DNA of 21,358 nucleotides from Rhodoferax sp. Its GTDB lineage: Bacteria > Pseudomonadota > Gammaproteobacteria > Burkholderiales > Burkholderiaceae_C. The position numbers and the translations under genes are program-made. The stretch lies in the NCBI GenBank assembly GCA_017880985.1, contig JADGRK010000004.1, forward strand, positions 1 to 21,358. Direction: 5' to 3'. Of this stretch, positions 1 to 7,834 are shown one piece after another; the first letter of the stretch is position 1, and each line of letters opens with the position of its first letter. The notes under the pieces are model-generated. The model did no database searches. It saw only the letters and a list, made by a program, of their open reading frames with translations, and was not told the DNA's origin.

Positions 1-1284
1 CGGCTGGTGTTTGTGTTTAGCCAGGATTTCACCGTGTTTGGTGGCGCATTGTCTGAAGCCCATGCCGAAAAAATTTGCAAGATCATGGACCAAGCCATGA
101 AGGTCGGCGCGCCGGTGATTGGTCTCAACGATTCCGGCGGCGCGCGGATTCAGGAAGGCGTGGCCTCTCTTGGCGGCTATGCCGATGTGTTCCAGCGCAA
201 TGTGATGGCCAGCGGCGTGGTGCCGCAAATCAGCATGATCATGGGGCCGTGCGCCGGCGGCGCAGTCTATTCACCGGCCATGACCGACTTCATCTTCATG
301 GTCAAGGATAGTTCTTACATGTTCGTCACCGGCCCCGAGGTCGTGAAAACGGTCACGCACGAAGAAGTCACAGCCGAAGAGCTGGGCGGGGCCATCAGTC
401 ACACCACCAAGAGCGGTGTCGCCGATCTGGCGTTTGAGAACGATGTTGAAGCGCTGTTGATGCTGCGCCGCCTGTACAACTACCTGCCGCTCAATAACCG
501 CGAAAAAGCGCCGGTACGACGCAGTGGCGATCCGGCTGATCGCATGGACAAAAGCCTCGACACGCTGGTGCCCGACAACGCCAACAAGCCCTACGACATG
601 AAAGAATTGATTGTCAAGACCGTTGATGATGGCGACTTCTTTGAGTTGCAGCCCGAATATGCGAAGAACATCCTGATCGGTTTTGGCCGCATGGAAGGCC
701 AAACAGTGGGTTTTGTGGCCAATCAGCCCTTGGTGCTGGCGGGCTGCCTGGACATCAAGAGCTCGACCAAGGCGGCGCGCTTTGTGCGCTTTTGCGACGC
801 TTTCAATATCCCGGTGATCACCTTTGTCGATGTGCCCGGCTTCATGCCTGGCACCGCGCAGGAGTATGGCGGCATCATCAAACACGGAGCCAAGCTGCTC
901 TACGCGTTTGCCGAATGCACCGTGCCCAAAATCACGGTGATCACCCGCAAAGCTTATGGCGGCGCCTATGACGTGATGAGCTCCAAGCACTTGAGAGGCG
1001 ACGTCAACTTTGCCTGGCCCAACGCCGAGATTGCCGTCATGGGCGCCAAGGGAGCAGTGGAGATCATCTTCCGCGAAGACAAGGGCGATCCGGTCAAGCT
1101 GGCCGCCAGGGAAGCTGAATACAAAGACCGCTTTGCCAATCCGTTCGTGGCCGGTGCGCGCGGCTTTATTGATGATGTCATTTTGCCGAGCGAGACCCGT
1201 AAACGTATCTGCCGCAGCCTGGTAATGCTGCGCGACAAGAAGATTGAGAACCCGTGGCGCAAGCACGGCAACATCCCGCTGTGA
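1..1284 (+). CDS. pccB: Propionyl-CoA carboxylase beta subunit (carboxyltransferase), 5'-truncated by the window edge
   Basis: This is the carboxyltransferase subunit of a biotin-dependent acyl-CoA carboxylase, which moves the carboxyl group from carboxybiotin to propionyl-CoA to give methylmalonyl-CoA in the cytoplasm. The reading frame is open from base 1. It already matches the crotonase-like fold at its first residues, so the start codon and roughly 80-90 residues lie outside the window; family members are about 510 residues. Visible hallmarks are the SGGARIQEGV stretch and the acyl-CoA oxyanion-hole region GPCAGGAVYSPAMTDF in the N-terminal half, and VDVPGFMPGTAQEYGGIIKHGAKLL followed by the RKAYGGAYDVMSS motif in the C-terminal half. 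The latter two are the glycine-rich carboxybiotin-binding segments. The biotinylated partner follows 80 bases downstream, which supports a propionyl-CoA rather than acetyl-CoA enzyme. Substrate preference is inferred from family and context; methylcrotonyl- or geranyl-CoA carboxylase is less likely. Confidence 0.93.
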   Translation, partial: RLVFVFSQDFTVFGGALSEAHAEKICKIMDQAMKVGAPVIGLNDSGGARIQEGVASLGGYADVFQRNVMASGVVPQISMIMGPCAGGAVYSPAMTDFIFMVKDSSYMFVTGPEVVKTVTHEEVTAEELGGAISHTTKSGVADLAFENDVEALLMLRRLYNYLPLNNREKAPVRRSGDPADRMDKSLDTLVPDNANKPYDMKELIVKTVDDGDFFELQPEYAKNILIGFGRMEGQTVGFVANQPLVLAGCLDIKSSTKAARFVRFCDAFNIPVITFVDVPGFMPGTAQEYGGIIKHGAKLLYAFAECTVPKITVITRKAYGGAYDVMSSKHLRGDVNFAWPNAEIAVMGAKGAVEIIFREDKGDPVKLAAREAEYKDRFANPFVAGARGFIDDVILPSETRKRICRSLVMLRDKKIENPWRKHGNIPL

Positions 1285-1294
1285 AATAAACCCT

Positions 1295-1348
1295 GTCATT
1301 GCGGGCTTGACCCGCAATCCATGGATGCTGGCTCAAGTCCGGCATGAC
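1295..1348. repeat. Dispersed palindromic repeat between pccB and pccA
   Basis: An imperfect inverted repeat of about 54 bases. The left arm GTCATTGCGGGCTTGA pairs with the right arm TCAAGTCCGGCATGAC, with three mismatches. A smaller perfect stem, GCGGG-cttga-CCCGC, sits in the left part. The right half recurs at 17144-17173 before narG. I recall this type of unit (GTCATTGC...GGATCAAGTCCGGCATGAC) as common between proteobacterial genes. It fills most of the 80-base gap and could form a hairpin in the pccB-pccA transcript. It also contributes a false upstream ATG (1344) for pccA. Confidence 0.75.
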
Positions 1349-1364
1349 AAAACTGGAGTACCTC

Positions 1365-3419
1365 ATGTTTACCAAAATCCTGATTGCCAATCGTGGCGAG
1401 ATTGCCTGCCGCGTCATCAAGACGGCTCAAAAAATGGGCATCAAAACGGTGGCGGTTTATTCTGACGCCGACAAGGACGCGCGCCACGTGATGCTGGCCG
1501 ATGAAGCTGTCAATATTGGTCCGGCGCCGAGCCGCCAGAGCTATTTGCTGGCCGACAAGATCATCGCTGCCTGCAAACAAACCGGTGCCCAGGCCCTGCA
1601 CCCCGGCTATGGTTTCTTGAGCGAGAACGCCAGCTTTGCCAAGCGTGTCGAGGAGGAAGGAATAGTCTTTATTGGTCCCAAGCACTACTCCATGGCCGCC
1701 ATGGGAGACAAGATTGAATCCAAGAAACTCGCGGGCGCGGCCGGTGTCAACTGCATCCCCGGCGTCAATAGCGCGATTGAAACCGCCGAACGCGCGGTCG
1801 AGATCGCTCAGGGCATCGGCTACCCGGTGATGATCAAAGCCAGTGCCGGCGGCGGCGGCAAAGGTCTGCGCGTCGCCTACAACGACAAGGAGGCGTTTGA
1901 GGGTTTCACCAGTTGTCGCAATGAGGCGCGCAACAGCTTTGGCGACGACCGCGTGTTCGTAGAGAAGTATGTCGAAGATCCTCGGCATATCGAAATCCAG
2001 TTGATTGGCGACAGCTTTGGGAACGTGCTGTACCTCAATGAACGCGAGTGTTCGCTCCAGCGCCGCCACCAGAAGGTGCTTGAGGAAGCACCCTCGTCGT
2101 TCATCAGCGACGCCACGCGCAAGGCCATGGGCGAGCAGGCGGTGGCGCTGGCCAAAGCGGTCAAGTATCAGAGCGCGGGCACGGTCGAGTTTGTGGTCGG
2201 CAAGGACCAGAGCTTTTACTTTCTGGAAATGAACACCCGGCTACAGGTTGAGCACCCGGTGACCGAGTGCATTACCGGGCTGGATCTGGTTGAGCTGATG
2301 ATTCGCGTGGCGGTCGGCGAGGCACTGCCTCTGACGCAAGCTGACGTCAAACGCGACGGCTGGGCGATCGAGTGCCGCATCAACGCCGAAGATCCATTCC
2401 GCAACTTCTTGCCGTCCACCGGGCGGCTGGTGCGCTTTCAGCCGCCAAAGGAGACCATGTTTGCCGCCGACACCAGCCAGTGGTACGGCGTGCGGGTCGA
2501 TACCGGCGTGCAGGAGGGTGGCGAGATCCCGATGTATTACGACTCGATGATTGCCAAGCTGATCGTGCATGGCAAGGACCGGTTTGAGGCGATTGCCAAG
2601 ATGCGCGAGGCACTCAACGGCTTCGTCATCCGTGGCGTCAGCAGCAGTATTCCGTTTCAGGCGGCGCTGCTGGCACACCCAAAGTTTGTGGCCGGGGACT
2701 TCAACACCGGCTTTATCGCCGAGCACTATTCAAAAGGTTTCCGGGCCGAAGACGTGCCGCATGACGACGCCGACTTGTTGATTGCACTGGCGGCGTTTGT
2801 CAATCGCAAATATCGCAACCGCGCCACTTTCATCAGTGGCCAGATGGAAGGCCATGAAGTTGCGGTCGGTGCCGACTTTGTTGTGGTGACTCTAGGTCAG
2901 CAGGGGGCGACCAAAATGAGCCCGGTGTCGGTCACAGACTTTGAAGGTAAAACAGGCTCCAGCGTAGTCAACGTGGGCACTAGAAGCTACAAAATATGCA
3001 GCGATTATCACTTGGGCGAAGTGCGTATCAGTGGCACCTGCAATGGCACGCCGTTTACCGCGCAGGTCGAACGCGGTAGTCTGGCGGGCAAAAATCCGCT
3101 GGCGATTCGAGTCTCGCACAATGGCACGCAAATTGACACGCTGGTGCTGTCGCAGCGTGCCGCGCAGTTGTATGCCCTGATGCCCTACAAGGCGCCGCCG
3201 GATATGAGTCGCTATGTGCTGTCGCCGATGCCGGGTTTGCTGGTGGACGTGGCGGTCCAAGCTGGCCAAAAAGTACTGGCTGGTGAGCGCGTGGCCGTGA
3301 TTGAAGCCATGAAGATGGAAAACGTGTTGTTTGCTGCAGCCGATGGGGTGGTGGGCAAGGTGCTGGCCGCCAAAGGCGAGAGTCTGACCGTGGATCAACC
3401 GATTGTGGAGTTTGCATAA
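1365..3419 (+). CDS. pccA: Propionyl-CoA carboxylase alpha subunit (biotin carboxylase plus biotin carrier)
   Basis: This 684-residue cytoplasmic subunit carboxylates its own biotin with ATP and bicarbonate, then hands the carboxyl group to PccB. Domain order is: biotin-carboxylase N-domain (about 1-110, opening with KILIANRGEIACRV), ATP-grasp (about 115-315, with the glycine loop SAGGGGKGLRV and the EMNTRLQVEHPVTE catalytic strip), biotin-carboxylase C-domain (about 335-445), a linker/BT region that docks the beta subunit, and a C-terminal biotinyl domain. The biotinylation motif EAMKMEN places the acceptor at Lys650, 34 residues from the end, as expected. I chose the ATG at 1365 because GGAG lies six bases before it and family members start at MFTKILIANR. 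The in-frame ATG at 1344 lies inside the upstream repeat. The length is normal for PccA. The epimerase-like gene starts one base after the stop, so the three genes probably form one transcript. Confidence 0.95.
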   Translation: MFTKILIANRGEIACRVIKTAQKMGIKTVAVYSDADKDARHVMLADEAVNIGPAPSRQSYLLADKIIAACKQTGAQALHPGYGFLSENASFAKRVEEEGIVFIGPKHYSMAAMGDKIESKKLAGAAGVNCIPGVNSAIETAERAVEIAQGIGYPVMIKASAGGGGKGLRVAYNDKEAFEGFTSCRNEARNSFGDDRVFVEKYVEDPRHIEIQLIGDSFGNVLYLNERECSLQRRHQKVLEEAPSSFISDATRKAMGEQAVALAKAVKYQSAGTVEFVVGKDQSFYFLEMNTRLQVEHPVTECITGLDLVELMIRVAVGEALPLTQADVKRDGWAIECRINAEDPFRNFLPSTGRLVRFQPPKETMFAADTSQWYGVRVDTGVQEGGEIPMYYDSMIAKLIVHGKDRFEAIAKMREALNGFVIRGVSSSIPFQAALLAHPKFVAGDFNTGFIAEHYSKGFRAEDVPHDDADLLIALAAFVNRKYRNRATFISGQMEGHEVAVGADFVVVTLGQQGATKMSPVSVTDFEGKTGSSVVNVGTRSYKICSDYHLGEVRISGTCNGTPFTAQVERGSLAGKNPLAIRVSHNGTQIDTLVLSQRAAQLYALMPYKAPPDMSRYVLSPMPGLLVDVAVQAGQKVLAGERVAVIEAMKMENVLFAAADGVVGKVLAAKGESLTVDQPIVEFA

Positions 3420-3420
3420 G

Positions 3421-3927
3421 ATGGAACGTCCCCTTCCAGAAGCTCAGGACAGGCCTTTCAAGGTATTGGGCATCCAGCAGATTGCGATCGGCGGGACCGA
3501 CAAAACCAGGTTGCAAAAGCTGTGGGTCGATAAGCTGGGTCTGGAGCTCACGGGCAGCTTCAGGAGTGAACGCGAAAATGTCGATGAAGACATTTGCGCC
3601 ATGGGGCAGGGCCCGTTCAGGGTTGAAGTCGATTTGATGCAGCCGGTGGATATTCAGAAGAAACCGGCGGTACACATGACGCCGCTCAACCATGTAGGAC
3701 TGTGGATTGATGATTTGCCGCGTGCAGTCGAATGGCTCGCGGCGCAGGGCGTACGTTTTGCGCCGGGCGGCATTCGCCGTGGCGCGGCAGGTCATGACAT
3801 TTGCTTTTTGCATCCCAAGTCAAATGACGAATTTCCCGTCAGCGGCGAAGGGGTATTGATTGAGTTGGTGCAGGCGCCGCCGGAGGTGATTTCAGCGTTT
3901 CTCACGCTTGCCAATGCGCTTGAATAA
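3421..3927 (+). CDS. VOC-family protein, probable methylmalonyl-CoA epimerase
   Basis: A 168-residue two-module VOC (glyoxalase/epimerase) protein. The second module reads NHVGLWIDDLPRAVEWLAAQ, then GHDICFLHPKSN and GVLIELVQ. That is the pattern of methylmalonyl-CoA epimerase, which interconverts the two methylmalonyl-CoA epimers between carboxylase and mutase. The expected metal ligands His (in NHVGL) and Glu (in LIELVQ) are present. The first ligand position carries Gln (GIQQIAIGG) where bacterial epimerases usually have His. Human glyoxalase I also uses Gln there, so metal binding is still possible. The start is the ATG at 3421, one base after the pccA stop, with GGAG at 3407-3410; this gives the best fit to the family. 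Coupling to pccA supports the epimerase role, but a related VOC function cannot be excluded from sequence alone. Confidence 0.72.
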   Translation: MERPLPEAQDRPFKVLGIQQIAIGGTDKTRLQKLWVDKLGLELTGSFRSERENVDEDICAMGQGPFRVEVDLMQPVDIQKKPAVHMTPLNHVGLWIDDLPRAVEWLAAQGVRFAPGGIRRGAAGHDICFLHPKSNDEFPVSGEGVLIELVQAPPEVISAFLTLANALE

Positions 3928-3957
3928 GAGGGCAACGGCGCCCTGCGCATGATGTTA

Positions 3958-3971
3958 TTGCTCTGGGTCAA
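3958..3971 (+). promoter_or_regulatory. Candidate FNR/ANR box upstream of the kor operon
   Basis: TTGCTCTGGGTCAA matches the FNR consensus TTGATNNNNATCAA at 8 of 10 defined positions. It lies in the 166-base gap between the VOC gene and the TTG start at 4094, the only gap large enough for a kor promoter. A class II arrangement would place transcription near 4006, but I see no good -10 hexamer there. Apart from this box the gap holds nothing I recognise. Confidence 0.3.
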
Positions 3972-4093
3972 TAGTCGGCGCATTGGCGATGTGAAACGAA
4001 GAAATGGGGCCAAAATTCCAGTACATTGCGAGGGTGTACACTTTTCTGATGCATCGCAGCCACCATGCTGCAACAAGGGTCTAGGAGACAAAC

Positions 4094-5974
4094 TTGCAAG
4101 CTACTAACTTGGTGAATCCGACTTATTTTCACAAAGTCGTTGACTGCCAATGGGCCTGTCCGGCCCACACCCCGGTTCCTGAATACATTCGCCTGATCGG
4201 TCAAGGTCGCTATAGCGACGCCTACATGATCAACTGGGTATCGAACGTATTCCCGGGCATTTTGGGTCGCACTTGCGACCGTCCTTGCGAGCCTGCCTGC
4301 CGACGTGGGCGGGTCGAGGAAAACAATGGGGTCAAGCCCGAGCCAGTGGCAATTTGCCGCCTCAAGCGTGTGGCGGCGGACAACAAGGGAGATGTCAAGG
4401 CGCGCATGCCCAAGGTGCAGCCGAGCAACGGCCGGCGCATCGCCTGCGTCGGTGCCGGACCGGCGTCGCTCACGGTGGCGCGCGATCTGGCGCCGCTGGG
4501 CTACCAGGTGACGGTGTTCGAAGGCGAGGCCAAGGCGGGCGGCTTTGTACGCACCCAAATCCCGCGTTTTCGTCTGCCTGAGTCCGTCATTGACGAAGAA
4601 ACCGGTTATATCTTTGATCTGGGCGTGCAGTTCAAGAGCGGCCAGCGTATTGAATCAATGAAGGATTTGCTGACACAAGGCTATGACGCGGTCTTTGTTG
4701 GCTGCGGTGCGCCACGCGGGCGTGATCTCGACGCGCCAGGGCGCAAAGAAGCAAAAGCCAACATTCACATCGGTATCGACTGGCTGGCATCGGTCTCATT
4801 TGGCCATATCACCAGCGTTGGATCGCGCGTCATTGTGCTCGGTGGTGGCAACACGGCGATGGACTGCTGTCGCTCCGCACGGCGTCTGGGGGGCTCTGAT
4901 GTCAAGGTGATTGTGCGCAGCGGCTTTGAGGAAATGAAAGCCTCGCCATGGGAAAAAGAAGATGCAATGCATGAAGGCATTCCGATTCTCAACTACCACG
5001 TACCCAAGAGTTTTGAACATAAAGACGGCAAGCTGACGGGCATGACGTTCCAGATCGTAAGTGCGGTCTATGACGAAAAAGGTCGTCGCAGCCTGGTCCC
5101 AACCGGCGCGCCCGACGTGCTTTTTGAGTGCGACACGGTGCTGGTTGCTGTCGGGCAAGAGAACTCGTTCCATTGGATTGAGCGTGACTGTGGCATCGAA
5201 TTTGACCGTTGGGGCCTGCCGGTGCTGGGGCAAAACACGTTCCAGTCGGGTCTGCCCACAGTGTTCTTTGGCGGCGACGCGGCGTATGGACCCAAAAATA
5301 TTATTACGGCAGTCGCTCATGGGCACGAAGCCGCTGTGTCGATTGATCGCTTCCTCAACGGAGAATCGGTCGCGGTGCGTCCAGCACCACGGACCAACCT
5401 GATGTCCCAGAAGATGGGTATTCATGAGTGGAGTTACCACAATGATGTGTCGGGTGACACGCGTTTCAAAGTGCCATGGGCCAAGGCTGAGGTGGCGCTG
5501 GCCAGCATCCGTGTCGAAGTGGAACTGGGTTTTGATGCCGCCACCGCTTTCAAGGAAGCCAGCCGTTGTCTGAATTGCGATGTGCAGACGGTGTTCAATC
5601 GTGATACCTGCATTGAGTGCGATGCCTGTGTCGATATCTGCCCAATGGACTGCATTACCTTCACCAGCAATGGTGAAGAAGCCGATTTGCGTACGCGCCT
5701 GAAAGCACCAGCGCATCACACCGCGCAAGACTTGTATGTCTCAGGCGAACTCAAGACCGGACGCGTCATGGTCAAGGATGAAGACGTGTGTTTGCACTGC
5801 GGTCTGTGCGCCGAACGTTGCCCCACCGGTGCTTGGGATATGCAGAAATTCTTGCTCAACACAACCCAGGCCGGGCCGGGATGCCGTGACCGTCGCGAGT
5901 CGCATCATGAAGTATTTGCTGCAGGACAGTCCGCCGCCGCGCAAAGCAAACTGGCCATGTCCTCACCTGAATAG
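4094..5974 (+). CDS. GltD-like FAD/NAD(P)H oxidoreductase with N- and C-terminal Fe-S motifs (KorC-type)
   Basis: A 626-residue flavoprotein related to the small subunit of glutamate synthase. It probably passes electrons between ferredoxin-level carriers of the downstream KorAB enzyme and NAD(P). An N-terminal Cys-rich domain (DCQWACPAHTPVPEYI, then RTCDRPCEPACRR) is the Fe-S helical domain of the GltD family. The FAD-binding GAGPAS motif is at 120-125 and the NAD(P)H-binding GGGNTAMD at 250-257. After the GltD-type tail SRCLNCD comes a ferredoxin-like domain with two 4Fe-4S motifs, CIECDACVDICP (Cys506/509/512/516) and CLHCGLCAERCP (Cys566/569/572/576). The start is TTG at 4094, backed by AGGAG at 4083-4087; no ATG fits as well. 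korA begins nine bases after the stop. From memory, Thauera aromatica encodes a comparable NADP:ferredoxin oxidoreductase with its 2-oxoglutarate oxidoreductase. A glutamate synthase role is unlikely, since no large subunit is present. Confidence 0.82.
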   Translation: MQATNLVNPTYFHKVVDCQWACPAHTPVPEYIRLIGQGRYSDAYMINWVSNVFPGILGRTCDRPCEPACRRGRVEENNGVKPEPVAICRLKRVAADNKGDVKARMPKVQPSNGRRIACVGAGPASLTVARDLAPLGYQVTVFEGEAKAGGFVRTQIPRFRLPESVIDEETGYIFDLGVQFKSGQRIESMKDLLTQGYDAVFVGCGAPRGRDLDAPGRKEAKANIHIGIDWLASVSFGHITSVGSRVIVLGGGNTAMDCCRSARRLGGSDVKVIVRSGFEEMKASPWEKEDAMHEGIPILNYHVPKSFEHKDGKLTGMTFQIVSAVYDEKGRRSLVPTGAPDVLFECDTVLVAVGQENSFHWIERDCGIEFDRWGLPVLGQNTFQSGLPTVFFGGDAAYGPKNIITAVAHGHEAAVSIDRFLNGESVAVRPAPRTNLMSQKMGIHEWSYHNDVSGDTRFKVPWAKAEVALASIRVEVELGFDAATAFKEASRCLNCDVQTVFNRDTCIECDACVDICPMDCITFTSNGEEADLRTRLKAPAHHTAQDLYVSGELKTGRVMVKDEDVCLHCGLCAERCPTGAWDMQKFLLNTTQAGPGCRDRRESHHEVFAAGQSAAAQSKLAMSSPE

Positions 5975-5983
5975 GAATTAAGC

Positions 5984-7834
5984 ATGAAACGTATTGAATC
6001 CATTAACGATTTCGTCATCAAGTTTGCCAACATCAACGGCTCGGGTTCAGCCTCGGCCAACGAGTTGTTTGCCAAGGCGGTGATGCGCATGGGCGTGCCG
6101 GTGAGCCCACGTAATATTTTTCCCAGCAATATCCAGGGTATGCCGACCTGGTATGAGGCCCGTGTTTGCGAAAAAGGCTATCACGGTCGCCGTGGTGGTG
6201 TTGACATGATGGTCGCCATGAATCCCCAGACTTGGGATGCTGACGTGGCCGAGATCGAGCCTGGTGGTTACCTTTTTTATGACAGCACCCGGCCCATCCC
6301 CGAGTCCAAGTTCCGCAAGGATGTTGAAGTTATTGGCGTGCCCCTGACCGAGATCAGCAATGCCGCCTATAGCGACCCCCGGCAACGCCAGTTATTTAAA
6401 AACATCATTTATGTGGGTGCGCTGTCGGTACTGCTCGATGTTGATGCCACGGTGTTTGAAAAGCTTTTTGCTGAGCAATTCAAGGGCAAGGAGCGTTTGC
6501 TCGAATCCAATCTGCGTGCCATCAATCTGGGGCGCGATTATGTCAAACAGCATCTTGATGCCCCAATCGGTATTCGGGTGCGCAAATCAGACAAAGTGGG
6601 CGACCAGATTTTTACCGACGGCAACAGTGCGCTGGCCCTGGGCTGTATCTATGGTGGTGCCACGGTGGCGGCCTGGTATCCGATCACGCCTTCGTCTTCA
6701 GTGCCAGAGGCGTTTCAGAAATACTGCGACAAGTTCCGGGTGGACCCTGAAACTGGTCAGCACTATTACGCCATTGTGCAGGCTGAAGACGAGTTGGCCT
6801 CGATCGGTATGGCCATCGGTGCTGGCTGGAATGGTGCGCGTTCGTTCACTGCCACATCAGGGGCTGGCATATCGCTGATGACCGAGTTCATTGGTCTGGC
6901 CTATTTTGCCGAGATTCCGGTAACCCTCATCAATGTGCAGCGCGGCGGACCATCAACCGGCATGCCCACGCGTACTCAGCAGTCGGATTTGACTTCTTGT
7001 GCTTATGCCTCGCATGGCGACACCAAACATGTGATGCTGTTTCCACAAGACCCGCACGAATGTTTTGAACATGCGGCGGCGGCGTTGGACCTGGCCGACC
7101 GGCTGCAAACGCCGATCTTTGTGATGTCTGATCTGGACATCGGCATGAATCAGCGTCTGTGCAAACCCTTTGTTTGGGACGACGCACGAGATTACGATCG
7201 CGGCAAGGTGATGACCGCTGAGGAGCTCGAAGCCGGCAAGGATTTTGGTCGCTACAAGGATGTCGATGGCGACGGGATTCCTTGGCGCACGCTACCCGGC
7301 ACGCATCCCACCAAGGGTGCCTACTTTACGCGCGGCACCTCGAAGGATGCCTATGCCCGCTACTCCGAACTTGGACCGGACTACATCTACAACATGGAGC
7401 GATTGCTCAAGAAGTTCAAAACAGCGGCTGACCTGGTACCGCAACCGGTGCTGCGCAAGGCACAAAAGCTGACCCGATTTGGTGTGATCTATTTTGGTTC
7501 CACCAGTCCGGCCATGCGCGAGGCGCTGGATGTGCTCGAACAGCAGGGTGTGCATCTGGATGCGCTGCGCCTGCAGGCATTCCCGTTTCCGGAGTCAGTT
7601 GATCGTTTTATTGCCGAACATGACAAAGTGTTTGTGGTGGAGCAAAACCGTGATGCGCAAATGCGATCCCTGCTTGTCAACGAGCTTGAAATCGACCCCG
7701 CCCGCCTGGTCAAGGTGTTGCACTATGACGGCACACCCATTACCGCGCGCTTCATCACCCATTCCATTAGCAAGAATTTGAAAGCGGCTCCGATCGGCGC
7801 CCCAATGACTTCTCTGCACAAGGAGGCAGCATGA
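5984..7834 (+). CDS. korA: 2-oxoacid:ferredoxin oxidoreductase, fused gamma-alpha subunit (2-oxoglutarate likely)
   Basis: The 616-residue large subunit of a two-subunit, CoA-dependent 2-oxoacid:ferredoxin oxidoreductase, probably 2-oxoglutarate + CoA + oxidised ferredoxin to succinyl-CoA + CO2 + reduced ferredoxin. Residues about 1-200 form the gamma domain (FANINGSGSASANELFAKAV, later GYHGRRGGVDMMVAM). The alpha (pyrimidine-binding) domain follows, with the family motif YPITPSS beginning at Tyr232 and VQRGGPSTGMPTRTQQSDL containing Arg320, the position that contacts the 2-oxoacid in the Sulfolobus enzymes. The C-terminal part (about 490-590) is the transketolase-like C domain. The AGGA ribosome site overlaps the stop of the preceding gene, and the last four bases overlap korB (ATGA), so the subunits are translationally coupled. 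Substrate assignment is by family resemblance and by the neighbouring succinyl-CoA-directed genes. Pyruvate or branched-chain 2-oxoacids remain possible. Confidence 0.85.
   Translation: MKRIESINDFVIKFANINGSGSASANELFAKAVMRMGVPVSPRNIFPSNIQGMPTWYEARVCEKGYHGRRGGVDMMVAMNPQTWDADVAEIEPGGYLFYDSTRPIPESKFRKDVEVIGVPLTEISNAAYSDPRQRQLFKNIIYVGALSVLLDVDATVFEKLFAEQFKGKERLLESNLRAINLGRDYVKQHLDAPIGIRVRKSDKVGDQIFTDGNSALALGCIYGGATVAAWYPITPSSSVPEAFQKYCDKFRVDPETGQHYYAIVQAEDELASIGMAIGAGWNGARSFTATSGAGISLMTEFIGLAYFAEIPVTLINVQRGGPSTGMPTRTQQSDLTSCAYASHGDTKHVMLFPQDPHECFEHAAAALDLADRLQTPIFVMSDLDIGMNQRLCKPFVWDDARDYDRGKVMTAEELEAGKDFGRYKDVDGDGIPWRTLPGTHPTKGAYFTRGTSKDAYARYSELGPDYIYNMERLLKKFKTAADLVPQPVLRKAQKLTRFGVIYFGSTSPAMREALDVLEQQGVHLDALRLQAFPFPESVDRFIAEHDKVFVVEQNRDAQMRSLLVNELEIDPARLVKVLHYDGTPITARFITHSISKNLKAAPIGAPMTSLHKEAA

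Noticed and set aside
271..1317. Long open frame on the minus strand opposite pccB (348 residues)
   Set aside because: It is fully antisense to clear carboxyltransferase sequence, has no recognisable domain, and is explained by the third-position GC bias of the real gene.
2951..3003. Resemblance of a pccA segment to the AT-rich Comamonadaceae repeat (AGGCTCCAGC ... AAGCTACAAAATAT)
   Set aside because: The encoded residues (SYKICSDYHLGEVRISG) fit the normal pattern of the PccA linker region, so there is no sign of an insertion. The similarity is weak and probably chance.
4094..5974. Glutamate synthase small subunit (gltD)
   Set aside because: No gltB-like gene is nearby, and the protein has a C-terminal two-cluster ferredoxin domain and korAB neighbours, which indicates a ferredoxin/NAD(P) oxidoreductase.
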